Below are positions 7,204 through 15,842 of a stretch of 64,000 bases of DNA, piece after piece. The first letter of the stretch is position 1; each line of letters opens with the position of its first letter. The position numbers and the translations under genes were made by a program. The notes under the pieces were generated by a model. It searched no databases. It had not been told where the DNA came from and saw only the letters and a program-made list of their open reading frames with translations. The DNA comes from Flavobacterium agri. GTDB lineage: Bacteria > Bacteroidota > Bacteroidia > Flavobacteriales > Flavobacteriaceae. The DNA is taken from NCBI RefSeq assembly GCF_013401995.1, contig NZ_JACBJI010000001.1, forward strand, positions 62,001-126,000, read 5' to 3'.

Positions 7204-8453
7204 GATACGATCAGTTGGCCGTTGTTGAAAATCCCGTACACTTTTCCTTTATGTTTTTCGCCGAGGAACGCCGAGTTTTTGGATTTCGACAGAATATTTT
7301 CCTTCGTGAAAACGGATGTGCCTTCGGTCGTAAAAAACGTCAGGTTTGCTTTCGAGCCTTCAGAAATTCCGGTCGATTCCAATCCGAAAACCGATTTCCC
7401 TGATGTGAGTTTATCAACGATGATTTCTATCGGAAGAACGTTCAAAAGTGCGCCGAATGCCGTTTCCAAACCGATCGTGCCGTCTTTCGCCAAGTCGAAT
7501 TCCATTTTTTTGTGTTCGATGTCGATCGGATTGTGATCGGACGTGATCATGTCGACAATTCCGTCTTTGACCGCTTTCACAAGGGCTTTCCTGTCGGATT
7601 CCGTCCGCAATGGCGGAGAAACTTTTACGCGTGTATCGAATCCGTTGAGTTTATCGTCGGTCAAGGTCAGATGATGTACCGAAACCGAACACGTCACGTT
7701 CAAACCTTTCGCTTTGGCTTCTTTTATGAGTTGTATCGATTTTGGCGTAGAAACCGTCGGGATGTGCAGTTTTCCGCCTGCGTATTCCAACAAATACAGG
7801 TTTCTGGCGACCATCAGTTCCTCGGCCAGATTCGGGATTCCTTTGAGTCCGAGTTTGGTCGCGTTGATGCCTTCATTGGCGATTCCTTTGCCCTTAAGGC
7901 TCGAATCCTGCGCAAACGCGATCACGAGCGCGTCGATATCCTGGGCATATTGGAGCGCGAGTTTCAGCAAATTGGCGCTTTCCATATTTTTTCCGTAATC
8001 GCCGAACGCCACCGCACCGGAGTTTTTCATGTCGAGAAGTTCGGCCAGGTCATTGCCTTCCGATTTCATCGTCAACGCACCGATCGGATACAGATCGACC
8101 GCATTTCCGGAAGCTTTCGTCTTCACCAGATTGACAAGCGCCTGATTGTCGATGATCGGATTCGAGTTAGGTTGCAAAGCCACGGCCGTAAATCCGCTTT
8201 TCGCCGCGACCGAAAGTCCGTTGTTTATCGTTTCCCGATCTTCGTAACCCGGTTCGCCGAACGACACGCTAGAATCGAACCAACCTTCGGAAACACACAG
8301 GTTGTCGAGTTTCAATTCTTCGATTTTATCTGGATTCTTAAGGCTTTTCCCGATTTTGGAAATCGTGCCGTCTTCAATCAAAATATCGACGGTCTCGTTG
8401 TGAAACTTGCTTTTGGCATCGACGATTTTGGCTTGTCGGATAATCAGGTTCAT
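7200..8453 (-). CDS. Dihydroorotase homologue with a lost metal site
   Basis: 417 residues, amidohydrolase superfamily, class I dihydroorotase branch. In active enzymes the first strand carries HxH; here the equivalent reads GWFDSSVSFGEPG, with serines at 61 and 63. The HAED histidine is replaced (AFAQDSSLK near 182), and the HxCHVST histidine is replaced (LHIPTVST near 230). Only the catalytic aspartate in ITSDHNP (D307) and the substrate-binding VHHLTLTDD remain. It is therefore probably a non-catalytic homologue, like the PyrC' proteins that scaffold aspartate transcarbamoylase. The ATG at 8453 overlaps the upstream stop by four bases; a longer in-frame start exists but runs into that gene. 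Confidence 0.88.
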   Translation of the reverse strand: MNLIIRQAKIVDAKSKFHNETVDILIEDGTISKIGKSLKNPDKIEELKLDNLCVSEGWFDSSVSFGEPGYEDRETINNGLSVAAKSGFTAVALQPNSNPIIDNQALVNLVKTKASGNAVDLYPIGALTMKSEGNDLAELLDMKNSGAVAFGDYGKNMESANLLKLALQYAQDIDALVIAFAQDSSLKGKGIANEGINATKLGLKGIPNLAEELMVARNLYLLEYAGGKLHIPTVSTPKSIQLIKEAKAKGLNVTCSVSVHHLTLTDDKLNGFDTRVKVSPPLRTESDRKALVKAVKDGIVDMITSDHNPIDIEHKKMEFDLAKDGTIGLETAFGALLNVLPIEIIVDKLTSGKSVFGLESTGISEGSKANLTFFTTEGTSVFTKENILSKSKNSAFLGEKHKGKVYGIFNNGQLIVS

Positions 8454-10375
8454 TTTACGAATTTTTGGATCAGTAGTTCGGTTGTGAGGAAAATAAGCGC
8501 GAGGATCACGAACCATTTCCAAATGTCGGTATTGGTTCGGTCGGCCTGCAACGTATCGAAAACGGTTTCTACCGAATCGATGGTTTTATAATCAGAAAGC
8601 AAATCGGCGTTCGACCTGAGGTCGCTTTCGGTCCTGTCGTAATTGAACCCGATGTGGCGCAACAGGCGTTCCTTGCTGAAAACCCCGTAATTTCCAGCTT
8701 CCTGAGGCAAATCGTTGAACGTCATCTTGACTTTGTTGTTGAGGATTTGTTGCACGGGAATGAATTTTTCGTCACGTCCCTTGACTTCGACGATTTCGTC
8801 CTTTGCGAGGTTCGCGTCCATCACGAAAGGCAGCCCGTTTCCTATGGTCAATGAAATGATGCCCGTCTTTTGGGCGTTTTGTGCCATGTTGTAGAACGTC
8901 GGGACAATCAAAGGTGAGTTCTGAAAATTCGAATTCGAGACTGAAATCGGACCCGCGAAAACGTAAACCGAAGCGACCGAATTCCCGACCGAAGTCAAAA
9001 ACGAGCTCTGGTCTTCATAACTCAAAATAGGAGCGGACGCACTTGAAATTGCGAACGATTTCGCCGTTTTAGGATATTGGAAATTCTCGATTTTCTTTTC
9101 GAAAACCCCGGCGTACAACGGATGCGAGAACGCGATTTTGGTTACGAGTTTTTCATCGGAAACCAGATTTCGGAACTGGAATCCGCCAAAATTCGAAGCG
9201 AAGGCGTTCAAGTTTGAAACCGAACTTTCTTCGGACGGAATCAACACGATATTGCCGCCTTTTTCGGAAAACGCTTTCAAAGTAGTGAGCAACGCCTGCG
9301 GGATTTCCTTGAGTTCGTTGAGGATGATCACATCCTGTTTGTCGATTTGGTTGTAATCGAGCGACTGCAAAGGAAAATTCGCGAAATTGAATTCTTGTTG
9401 CGTATAGATTCTGGAAAGGAAACCGCTTTTCGCCGCATCCCCGATTGAAATCACATTCGTTTTTTCGGGTTTCGAAAGGCTGAAATACAGTTCGTTGTCG
9501 TACGCCAATCCGTTGTCGGTAATCTGCACGAATCCGTTGAAATCGGCTTTCGGGATCGTGAAATTCATCGTTTTTTGTTTGGCGTCCATTTTGGAAACCG
9601 TTTTGGCGATGAGTTTTCCGTCGTTGTACAACGCGATCGGAACTTCTTTGTTTTCGTCTCCGAAAGCCGACAATTTCACCGAGATTTCGTAAAAATTATC
9701 CATCGTCTGGTTTAGGGAAACACTGTCGACCGCGACGTTGTTCTTCTGTTCCGATTCAGGAACGATGAAGTACGTATTCGATTCCTTGTCGATTCCTTTG
9801 AGCTGTTTTTGTTCGAGCCCGGCCGCATCGGTAATCACGATGATGTCCTTGCTGAATGCCGATTTACGCGCGTTTACCTTCGCGATCAAGTTGTCGAGTT
9901 GGAATGGGGTCGCACTGTATTTTAAATTCTGGAGTTCTTTTTGTATCGATTTGATGTCGGTATTCCAGAAACTTTCGGTATTGGTGACCAACGAAAAATT
10001 GCGGCCGTCCGGAGTGTGTTCGAGAAGGTCTTCGACCGCGCGTCTCAACAATTCGCCTTTTTGTCCTTTGGCCTGCATCGAAAACGAGTTGTCGAGGATG
10101 ATGTACATCTCGTTGGCCGCGCTGTTGCTGTCTTTCGCCTTGAAAAACGGTTGGGCGAACGCGATGATCACACAGGCCAGAAGCAACAATCTCGTGGCCA
10201 GAAGCAGCCATTTCTTGATGCGCGAGCTCTTGCGCGTCTGGATCGAAAGCTCTTTGAGGAATTTTACGTTGGTGAAATATTCTTTCTTGAAACGGCGCAG
10301 TTGGAATAAATGGACGATGATCGGGATTACCAGGAGGAAAAGGAAGTAAAGGATTTCCGGGTGTCTGAACTGCAT
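8450..10375 (-). CDS. BatA/VWA-type membrane protein
   Basis: 641 residues. The N-terminus is the BatA domain (YFLFLLVIPIIVHLFQLRRFKK, an outline of residues 10-31) with a second helix near 60-78. A von Willebrand A-like domain follows, with the MIDAS-type start YIILDNSFSMQA near residue 92, then a long periplasmic part. A single helix closes the protein (about 620-636). Such proteins occur with aerotolerance and moxR-type genes, but none is here; it heads an operon with the dihydroorotase-like gene. The promoter is unusually clear (10392-10425). Confidence 0.88.
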   Translation of the reverse strand: MQFRHPEILYFLFLLVIPIIVHLFQLRRFKKEYFTNVKFLKELSIQTRKSSRIKKWLLLATRLLLLACVIIAFAQPFFKAKDSNSAANEMYIILDNSFSMQAKGQKGELLRRAVEDLLEHTPDGRNFSLVTNTESFWNTDIKSIQKELQNLKYSATPFQLDNLIAKVNARKSAFSKDIIVITDAAGLEQKQLKGIDKESNTYFIVPESEQKNNVAVDSVSLNQTMDNFYEISVKLSAFGDENKEVPIALYNDGKLIAKTVSKMDAKQKTMNFTIPKADFNGFVQITDNGLAYDNELYFSLSKPEKTNVISIGDAAKSGFLSRIYTQQEFNFANFPLQSLDYNQIDKQDVIILNELKEIPQALLTTLKAFSEKGGNIVLIPSEESSVSNLNAFASNFGGFQFRNLVSDEKLVTKIAFSHPLYAGVFEKKIENFQYPKTAKSFAISSASAPILSYEDQSSFLTSVGNSVASVYVFAGPISVSNSNFQNSPLIVPTFYNMAQNAQKTGIISLTIGNGLPFVMDANLAKDEIVEVKGRDEKFIPVQQILNNKVKMTFNDLPQEAGNYGVFSKERLLRHIGFNYDRTESDLRSNADLLSDYKTIDSVETVFDTLQADRTNTDIWKWFVILALIFLTTELLIQKFVK

Positions 10376-10391
10376 TCCGCTTTTTAGGTGT

Positions 10392-10425
10392 CAAAAATAC
10401 GGATTTTTGGTTCGTAATCGACAAA
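10392..10425 (-). promoter_or_regulatory. Promoter for the BatA operon
   Basis: Read on the reverse strand, TTTG at 10425-10422, 22-base spacer, TATTTTTG at 10399-10392, with the ATG at 10375. It would drive BatA, the dihydroorotase homologue, the Tic20-like gene and the esterase. Confidence 0.65.
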
Positions 10426-10551
10426 GCGAATCGATAATTGGATTTTAAGTTTTTCGGCAGATTTTCTGTAATGAGCTTGTGATTTTTTCAGGTCTTGCCC
10501 CTTATCAAACAAACCCGAACTTTCCCTAACTTTGGATTTCAACCTCTATCC

Positions 10552-11661
10552 ATGAAAAAAATCTTCCTTTTGACCGTGGCTTTGTCCGTAATGACCGCTC
10601 AAGCCCAAAAAAAATACAACCTTCTCGTCGGAACCTACACGAATTCGTGCGACAGTAAAGGCATTTACGTGTTCGATTTCAATCCCGAAACTGCCGACAT
10701 CAAACAGAAATCTTCCACAGGCAAACTGGTCAGTCCCAGTTTTCTGAGTGTTTCGCCCGACAAGAAATTCATTTATGCCGTAAACGAAGACGGTAAGAAA
10801 AGTTCGGTTTCGGCTTTGAACTACAGCCAAAAATCGGGCGATATATTGTATGTGAACAGCGTCGATTCTCAAGGTGCTGATCCTTGCCATATCGTCAATG
10901 ACGATAAGAACGTTTTGGTCGCGAATTATTCGGGCGGTACGATTTCGGTGTTCAAAAAGAAAAATAACGGCGCAATTACCGAAGCCGTCCAGGTCATCAA
11001 ACACGAAGGCCATAGCGCGAACGCGAAACGACAGGAAAGCCCGCACGTACACATGGTGCATTTTTCACCCGACAAGAAGTTCGTGCTTTCAAATGATTTG
11101 GGAACAGACCGCATTTACGTGTATCGCTATTACCCCGATTCGGAAAAACAGGTGCTCGAATTCCAGGACACGATCCCTATCAAAACTTCGAGCGGACCGC
11201 GACACCTGACTTTCAGTCCGAACGGCAAGCAAGTTTATCTTTTGCAGGAACTCGACGGCACGATCAGCGTCTTCAACTACAACGACGGCAAACTCAAACG
11301 CATCCAGGAAACCACTATCGTCCAACCTGATTTTAAAGGCGATGTAAGCGGTGCGGCTATCAAAATTTCTTCAGATGGAAAGTTCCTGTATGCGACCAAT
11401 AGAGGAGATGCCAATACCATTTCGGTTTTCGAGATTGGTGCAAACGGAAGGCTTACGCACAAATCTACGGTCGCTACCGGAGGAAAAGGCCCACGCGATT
11501 TCGCTTTGAGTCCCGACGGAAAATTTGTACTCATCGCACATCAATACACGAACAACATCACGGTTTTTGAACGCGATGCGACTACGGGATTGCTTACCAA
11601 GACGGGCAAAAAAATCGAAATGTGCTCGCCGGTTTGCCTGGTTTTCGATGAAGTGAACTAA
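10552..11661 (+). CDS. Beta-propeller lactonase (6-phosphogluconolactonase-like), secreted
   Basis: 369 residues with a cleavable signal peptide (residues 1-18, ending AQAQ) and a seven-bladed propeller of the YbhE/Pgl family. Repeated blade signatures such as VSPDKKFIYAVNE, FSPDKKFVLSND and LSPDGKFVLIAH can be read. The family contains cytoplasmic 6-phosphogluconolactonases and other sugar-lactone hydrolases; export to the periplasm argues against the pentose-phosphate role. A -7 element TAACTTTG lies at 10527-10534, so the ATG at 10552 is favoured over a start 19 codons earlier. The next gene overlaps by one base. Confidence 0.9.
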   Translation: MKKIFLLTVALSVMTAQAQKKYNLLVGTYTNSCDSKGIYVFDFNPETADIKQKSSTGKLVSPSFLSVSPDKKFIYAVNEDGKKSSVSALNYSQKSGDILYVNSVDSQGADPCHIVNDDKNVLVANYSGGTISVFKKKNNGAITEAVQVIKHEGHSANAKRQESPHVHMVHFSPDKKFVLSNDLGTDRIYVYRYYPDSEKQVLEFQDTIPIKTSSGPRHLTFSPNGKQVYLLQELDGTISVFNYNDGKLKRIQETTIVQPDFKGDVSGAAIKISSDGKFLYATNRGDANTISVFEIGANGRLTHKSTVATGGKGPRDFALSPDGKFVLIAHQYTNNITVFERDATTGLLTKTGKKIEMCSPVCLVFDEVN

Positions 11662-12197
11662 TGGATTTTTCCGATATCGGCTATCTCAAAAACGGAGGTC
11701 GGCAACAATCCGAAACATATGATGTGTTGGTCGAAAGCCGTGGCCTTGAGCGTTTGCGCGATTTCAATCCTATATTGGTAGGAACTTTTCCGATCGATAT
11801 CGCGATTGATTCGAGCGATCTCGACATTGCCTGTCATTTCAAGGGAAAAGCGGCTTTCTTACGGAAATTGAACGAGGAATTTGCGACTTATGAAGGATTC
11901 CAAATAAAAGAATTGGAAATCGGGAATCTTGAAACCGTGTTGTGTACTTTTTCTTTTTCGGGTTATGAGTTCGAGATTTTCGGCCAAACGATTCCGGTTC
12001 ACGAGCAAATGGGATATCGCCACATGGTTATCGAACACAGGATTCTCGAACGCAACGGAAACGACTTCAAAAACAAAATCGTAGAATTGAAGCGAAACGG
12101 CCTCAAAACCGAACCTGCTTTTGCGCAACTATTGGGATTGGAAGGAGATCCGTATCTCGAACTGTTGAAATTCGAAGCGGATTCGAATAAGCCTTAA
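11661..12197 (+). CDS. DUF4269 protein, nucleotidyltransferase-like
   Basis: 178 residues, cytoplasmic. The segment VGTFPIDIAIDSSDLDIAC resembles the G-S-(x)n-D-x-D metal-binding core of minimal nucleotidyltransferases, which is the basis for the DUF4269 label. The later part (YRHMVIEHRIL and the PAFAQLLG end) is also typical. The start overlaps the lactonase stop (TAATGG). No substrate is known to me. Confidence 0.85.
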   Translation: MDFSDIGYLKNGGRQQSETYDVLVESRGLERLRDFNPILVGTFPIDIAIDSSDLDIACHFKGKAAFLRKLNEEFATYEGFQIKELEIGNLETVLCTFSFSGYEFEIFGQTIPVHEQMGYRHMVIEHRILERNGNDFKNKIVELKRNGLKTEPAFAQLLGLEGDPYLELLKFEADSNKP

Positions 12198-12209
12198 GGA
12201 TTTAAAAAC

Positions 12210-13550
12210 TTACTTTTTCTTCTTTTTTGCGGCCTGCGAACGCAACAAACCACGGTTTACCGAGCCTGTCTTTTTCTTGGTCTTTCCGGGTCCGCCGAGG
12301 TTAATTTTCTTGTTCTTGTCCGATTTGTCGTGAAAAGCCGCGCCTCCTTCGAGTTTCGGTTTTTTGGTGAGGAACTTGATTTTCTCCTTGTCCTTTTCAG
12401 GTCCGATCAATTGGGTAGAAATTTCGACTTCTGTAGGCAATTCCAAAATGTCGATCTCTTTGTCCATGAGCATTTCGGCCTCGATCTTGATGTCTTCCTC
12501 GCGAGGTGCGACCATAGAGATCGCGATACCGCTCGCCTCGGCACGACCTGTACGTCCGATTCGGTGCATGTATTGTTCGGGCAATTCGGGCATCTCGAAA
12601 TTGATCACGTGCGTAATGTCGCGAATGTCCAATCCGCGCGCCATGATGTCTGTAGTGATAAGGCCTCGCAGATGTCCGTCCTGGAAATCGGCCATCGTAT
12701 GCAAACGATAGTTCTGGGATTTGTTCGAGTGGATGATTCCGAATTGTCCGGCGAAATCCTCGTCGATCTTATCGAAAAGCATGTCGGCGATTTTCTTGTT
12801 GTTCACAAAAACGAGCACGCGCTCCAAGCTTTCGTCGGTTTGCAGCAAATGCTTGAGCAGGTTGACTTTCGTGTTGAAATTCGGAACCGAATACGACAAT
12901 TGTTCGATTTTTTCCAATGGCGTTCCCGACGGTGCAAGTGTGACTTCTTCGGGGAAATCGAAGTAATCGTTGAGTACGGCATCTACATCGTCGGTCATCG
13001 TGGCCGAGAAAAGGATGTTCTGGCGTTTGGGTTTCATCATCGCCAAAATCGAAGTCAATTGCGGACGGAAACCCAAATTGAGCATTTCGTCGAATTCGTC
13101 GATCACGAGTTTTTGCGTCTCATCGAAACGGATCACGTTGTCCAATGCCAAATCCATGACGCGGCCAGGCGTTCCGACAAGTACGTCTATTCCTTGGTAA
13201 ACCGATGTTTTTTGGGTATTGATGTTCACGCCTCCGTAAATTCCCAAAACGCGTACCGACATGTATTTGGTAAGTTTTTCGACTTCTTCGACGACCTGCA
13301 CGACCAATTCGCGTGTGGGAACCAACACCACGATTTTAGGCGTTTCGGTATGCGTGAATTTATACAATTTGAATAACGGCAACAGATACGCGAACGTTTT
13401 TCCGGTTCCGGTTTGTGCGATTCCCATCATATCGCGTCCCGACATGATGACCGGAAACGCTTTTTCCTGTATCGGAGTCGGTTGGTCGAAACCGAGCTCG
13501 TCTACGGCTTTTTGGAGTGATTTCGGAAGGCTGAACTGCTCGAAGGCCAT
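12210..13550 (-). CDS. DEAD-box ATP-dependent RNA helicase with a DEFD box
   Basis: 446 residues. Motifs in order: Q-motif (GFDQPTPIQ), I (AQTGTGKT), Ia (PTRELV), GG-region and Ib (GTPGR), II as VIDEFD in place of DEAD, III (SAT), then the second domain with RGLDI and HRIGRTGRA. The tail after residue about 380 is basic and lysine-rich, ending in a run of lysines, suited to RNA binding. Role: RNA unwinding in ribosome assembly or cold adaptation, by family. ATG 13550 begins the normal N-terminus; TATCTTTG (13573-13566, reverse) is the likely -7 element. Confidence 0.93.
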   Translation of the reverse strand: MAFEQFSLPKSLQKAVDELGFDQPTPIQEKAFPVIMSGRDMMGIAQTGTGKTFAYLLPLFKLYKFTHTETPKIVVLVPTRELVVQVVEEVEKLTKYMSVRVLGIYGGVNINTQKTSVYQGIDVLVGTPGRVMDLALDNVIRFDETQKLVIDEFDEMLNLGFRPQLTSILAMMKPKRQNILFSATMTDDVDAVLNDYFDFPEEVTLAPSGTPLEKIEQLSYSVPNFNTKVNLLKHLLQTDESLERVLVFVNNKKIADMLFDKIDEDFAGQFGIIHSNKSQNYRLHTMADFQDGHLRGLITTDIMARGLDIRDITHVINFEMPELPEQYMHRIGRTGRAEASGIAISMVAPREEDIKIEAEMLMDKEIDILELPTEVEISTQLIGPEKDKEKIKFLTKKPKLEGGAAFHDKSDKNKKINLGGPGKTKKKTGSVNRGLLRSQAAKKKKK

Positions 13551-13612
13551 GGTCAAAATTTTCGCCAAAGATAGGTCAAATTTTTTGGGCGTTCGGATGG
13601 CAGTGTTTTTAG

Positions 13613-13645
13613 AAACCTCAAAGGTTTTCAAAACCTTTGAGGTTT
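13613..13645. repeat. Perfect 16-base inverted repeat
   Basis: Arms 13613-13628 (AAACCTCAAAGGTTTT) and 13630-13645 are exact reverse complements around a single C. It lies between the helicase start and the end of the HMA/MauE gene. The arm pattern ACCTnAnAGGTTT recurs at 30644-30694, so it may be a dispersed palindromic element; as RNA it could also end transcription from the MauE side poorly, since no long T run follows. Confidence 0.85.
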
Positions 13646-13652
13646 AACCCGA

Positions 13653-14369
13653 TTAGACCAGCAGCCAAAGCATCGCACCACTCATTACGATCATTAGCGC
13701 ATCCTCAATTATCGTGACCGTGCTCATCGGCAAATTGAACACCGCACCGAGGCACGCACATTGGATCTTGCGTTTGTTGAGCACGCTTTGCAAAACTCCG
13801 ATGATACTGATTGTCATTACGATAAATGTCGCCAAATTCGTCACCACCGGATTGAAATCGACAAGGTTCGCCAACCCCAATCCCAACTCGATAAACGCAT
13901 AAGCAAACGCCCAAACCGGGATTTTGCGCGCGATGACGTCGTACATCACATAACTTTCGGCAAATCCTTTCAAGTCGAGCATTTTGAAGAACGAGAACGT
14001 GAGGAAGAATCCGGACATAAAGTGACGCATGAAACGCATCCAATCGAAAGTTGAATCGTATTGTGCTAAAAACGAAATCCCGGTGATGTATGCGAAAATG
14101 ACCAAAATAGGTTTGTAAGTCGCGACCCAACTTTTTGCCGTTTCGGCAGTTTCGTTGTGGTTTGAGGCAGAAATCGTGTACTTTCCGTCATTTCCGAGCG
14201 CTTCTTGCAACGTCGAAATCCCAACGTGCTTGTCCATTGAGAGCGTTGCGGTGTGCGTGTCTTTAGAAACCTCGGCCGAGGTAATCCCGGACACCGAAAG
14301 CAATCGGCTCTTGACTTTGAATTCACAGCCTTCGCACGTCATTCCGGTTATTTGATAGGTATGTGTCAT
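13653..14369 (-). CDS. Heavy-metal-associated domain fused to a MauE/DoxX-like membrane domain
   Basis: 238 residues. Residues 3-70 form an HMA domain with the metal motif GMTCEGC (C12, C15). Four hydrophobic helices follow from about residue 90 to the end, with CACLG on the cytoplasmic or periplasmic face (MauE-type proteins have such a Cys pair). HMA domains bind Cu(I) or similar ions; MauE proteins are linked to disulfide or cofactor handling. The gene lies 75 bases downstream of, and on the same strand as, an AraC regulator with its own CxxC domain, so I infer metal-responsive expression. The transported or oxidised substrate is unknown. Confidence 0.88.
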   Translation of the reverse strand: MTHTYQITGMTCEGCEFKVKSRLLSVSGITSAEVSKDTHTATLSMDKHVGISTLQEALGNDGKYTISASNHNETAETAKSWVATYKPILVIFAYITGISFLAQYDSTFDWMRFMRHFMSGFFLTFSFFKMLDLKGFAESYVMYDVIARKIPVWAFAYAFIELGLGLANLVDFNPVVTNLATFIVMTISIIGVLQSVLNKRKIQCACLGAVFNLPMSTVTIIEDALMIVMSGAMLWLLV

Positions 14370-14444
14370 GATTATTTCTTTTTGATAAAGTTCCGACACC
14401 TTTACCGATCACAGCTTGCACAATTCTCGAAATTTTCTGACCAA

Positions 14445-15005
14445 TTATAGGCGATTGAGCGGCGTGCGCAAAGCCGGGTGTGAATTCCTGAACTCAGTAG
14501 GCGTGAGGCCCGTCACTTTCTTGAACTGACGTGTCAGGTGCGAAGCGCTACTGTAATTGAGATGTTCGGCAATCTCATTTAGATTGGACTGACCGTCTTG
14601 CAGCAATTCCTTTACGCGTTCGATCTTTTGCAGAATATAGAATTGCTCGATCGTGACGGAGGTATGTTGGGAAAACAGATTGCTCATCGAACTGTAATCC
14701 TGGTTCATTTTGGAAACGAGATAATCGGAGAGATTGATTTTTAAGTCGTTGTCTCTTTGATGGACCAATTCCAGGATAAGGTTCTTGATTTTTTCGACGG
14801 TCTGCGTTTTCCTGTCGTCGATCAATTCAAAACCGAACTCGCGAAGCGCGTCATCAAGGCTCTTTTTTCGAGCATCTGAAAGTTCTTCCGCGATTTCGAC
14901 CTGTCCCAAATCGACGGAAATCACCGAAAGTCCTTGTGTCTTGAAGGTGCTTTCGACGACCATGATGCAACGGTCGCAAACCATGTTTTTGATGTGGAGC
15001 TGCAT
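14445..15005 (-). CDS. AraC-family regulator with N-terminal CxxC (HMA-like) domain
   Basis: 186 residues. The N-terminus (MQLHIKNMVCDRCIMVV) has an HMA-like beta-alpha-beta start with C10 and C13. Residues about 90-180 form the AraC double helix-turn-helix, with LNEIAEHLNYSSASHLTRQFK and the family signature GLTPTEFR. This combination suggests a one-component sensor in which a metal bound at CxxC controls DNA binding; that is inference. The next gene downstream encodes an HMA/MauE protein. ATG 15005 is chosen over an upstream start that would add an AT-rich, unconserved leader. Confidence 0.88.
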   Translation of the reverse strand: MQLHIKNMVCDRCIMVVESTFKTQGLSVISVDLGQVEIAEELSDARKKSLDDALREFGFELIDDRKTQTVEKIKNLILELVHQRDNDLKINLSDYLVSKMNQDYSSMSNLFSQHTSVTIEQFYILQKIERVKELLQDGQSNLNEIAEHLNYSSASHLTRQFKKVTGLTPTEFRNSHPALRTPLNRL

Positions 15006-15083
15006 TTGGTGAAGATAAGATTTTAGACTTTTAGATTTTAGGATTTTAAGACATCGAGAGTCGAAAAATCGGTCCATCTCTTT

Positions 15084-15842
15084 TCAAAATTTCTCGAACG
15101 CACCAAGTCCGAACAACGCGAAATCGTATTTCACGGGATCTTTGGGGTCGAGTTCGCGCAGTTTGGCATCGAGTTCGGCCAACGCCTTCGAATCGTTCTG
15201 TTTGCGCGTCAGGATGCCGAGTTTGCGTGCGATATTGCCCGAATGCACATCGAGCGGACACGACAAAAGGCTAGGGGAAATCCCTTTCCAAATTCCCAAA
15301 TCGACGCCTTTGTTGTCCTGTCTCGCAAGCCATCGCAACATCATGTGGATGCGTTTGGCCGCACTGCCTCGCAACGGATCCGAAATGTGTTTTTGGGTGC
15401 GGTATTGGTGTGGGATTTCGAAAAAGATTTTCTTGAATTCGGAAATGCCGGTTTGCAGGTCATTTGCGTTTTTGGTGAATACGGCTTCCATTCCGCCGTG
15501 ATTGCGGTACATGTGACGCAAGGCGCGTACGAAGGTCTTGAGGTCTTCGGAATTGAACGTGCGGTGTACGAACCCTTCAAACTTCTCCAGATCGTTTTCG
15601 GAATGCGACATCACGAAATCGAAAGGCGAATCGCCCATCAAAACCATCATTTTTTTGGCGTTCCCGATTACCGATTTGCGGTTTCCCCAAGCGATCGTCG
15701 CCGCAAGGAATGCCGAAATCTCGACGTCTTCCTTTACAGAAAACGAATGCGGGATCTGGATCGGGTCACTTTCTATAAAATCGGGGTTGTTGTACAGGTC
15801 GGACTTTTCATCCAGAAAAGATTTTAATTCGTCGAACGTCAT
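15084..15842 (-). CDS. TIGR02757 (DUF2400) protein
   Basis: 252 residues, all-alpha character, no signal. Landmarks are FLAATIAWGNRKSVI near residue 45, LRHMYRNHGGMEAVF near 125, and the late CPLDVHSGNIARKLG. From memory this family is common in Bacteroidota and shows distant resemblance to helix-hairpin-helix glycosylase folds, but I know of no demonstrated activity. Its ATG overlaps the stop of the lipoprotein gene by four bases, so they are coupled. Confidence 0.88.
   Translation of the reverse strand: MTFDELKSFLDEKSDLYNNPDFIESDPIQIPHSFSVKEDVEISAFLAATIAWGNRKSVIGNAKKMMVLMGDSPFDFVMSHSENDLEKFEGFVHRTFNSEDLKTFVRALRHMYRNHGGMEAVFTKNANDLQTGISEFKKIFFEIPHQYRTQKHISDPLRGSAAKRIHMMLRWLARQDNKGVDLGIWKGISPSLLSCPLDVHSGNIARKLGILTRKQNDSKALAELDAKLRELDPKDPVKYDFALFGLGAFEKF

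Noticed and set aside
7512..8591. 359-residue forward frame opposite the dihydroorotase homologue
   Set aside because: Same reason; the reverse-strand gene has clear amidohydrolase motifs and operon overlaps.
9864..10424. 186-residue reverse frame overlapping the start of the BatA gene
   Set aside because: Pro/Arg/Gln-rich shadow frame; the other frame has membrane helices and a VWA domain.
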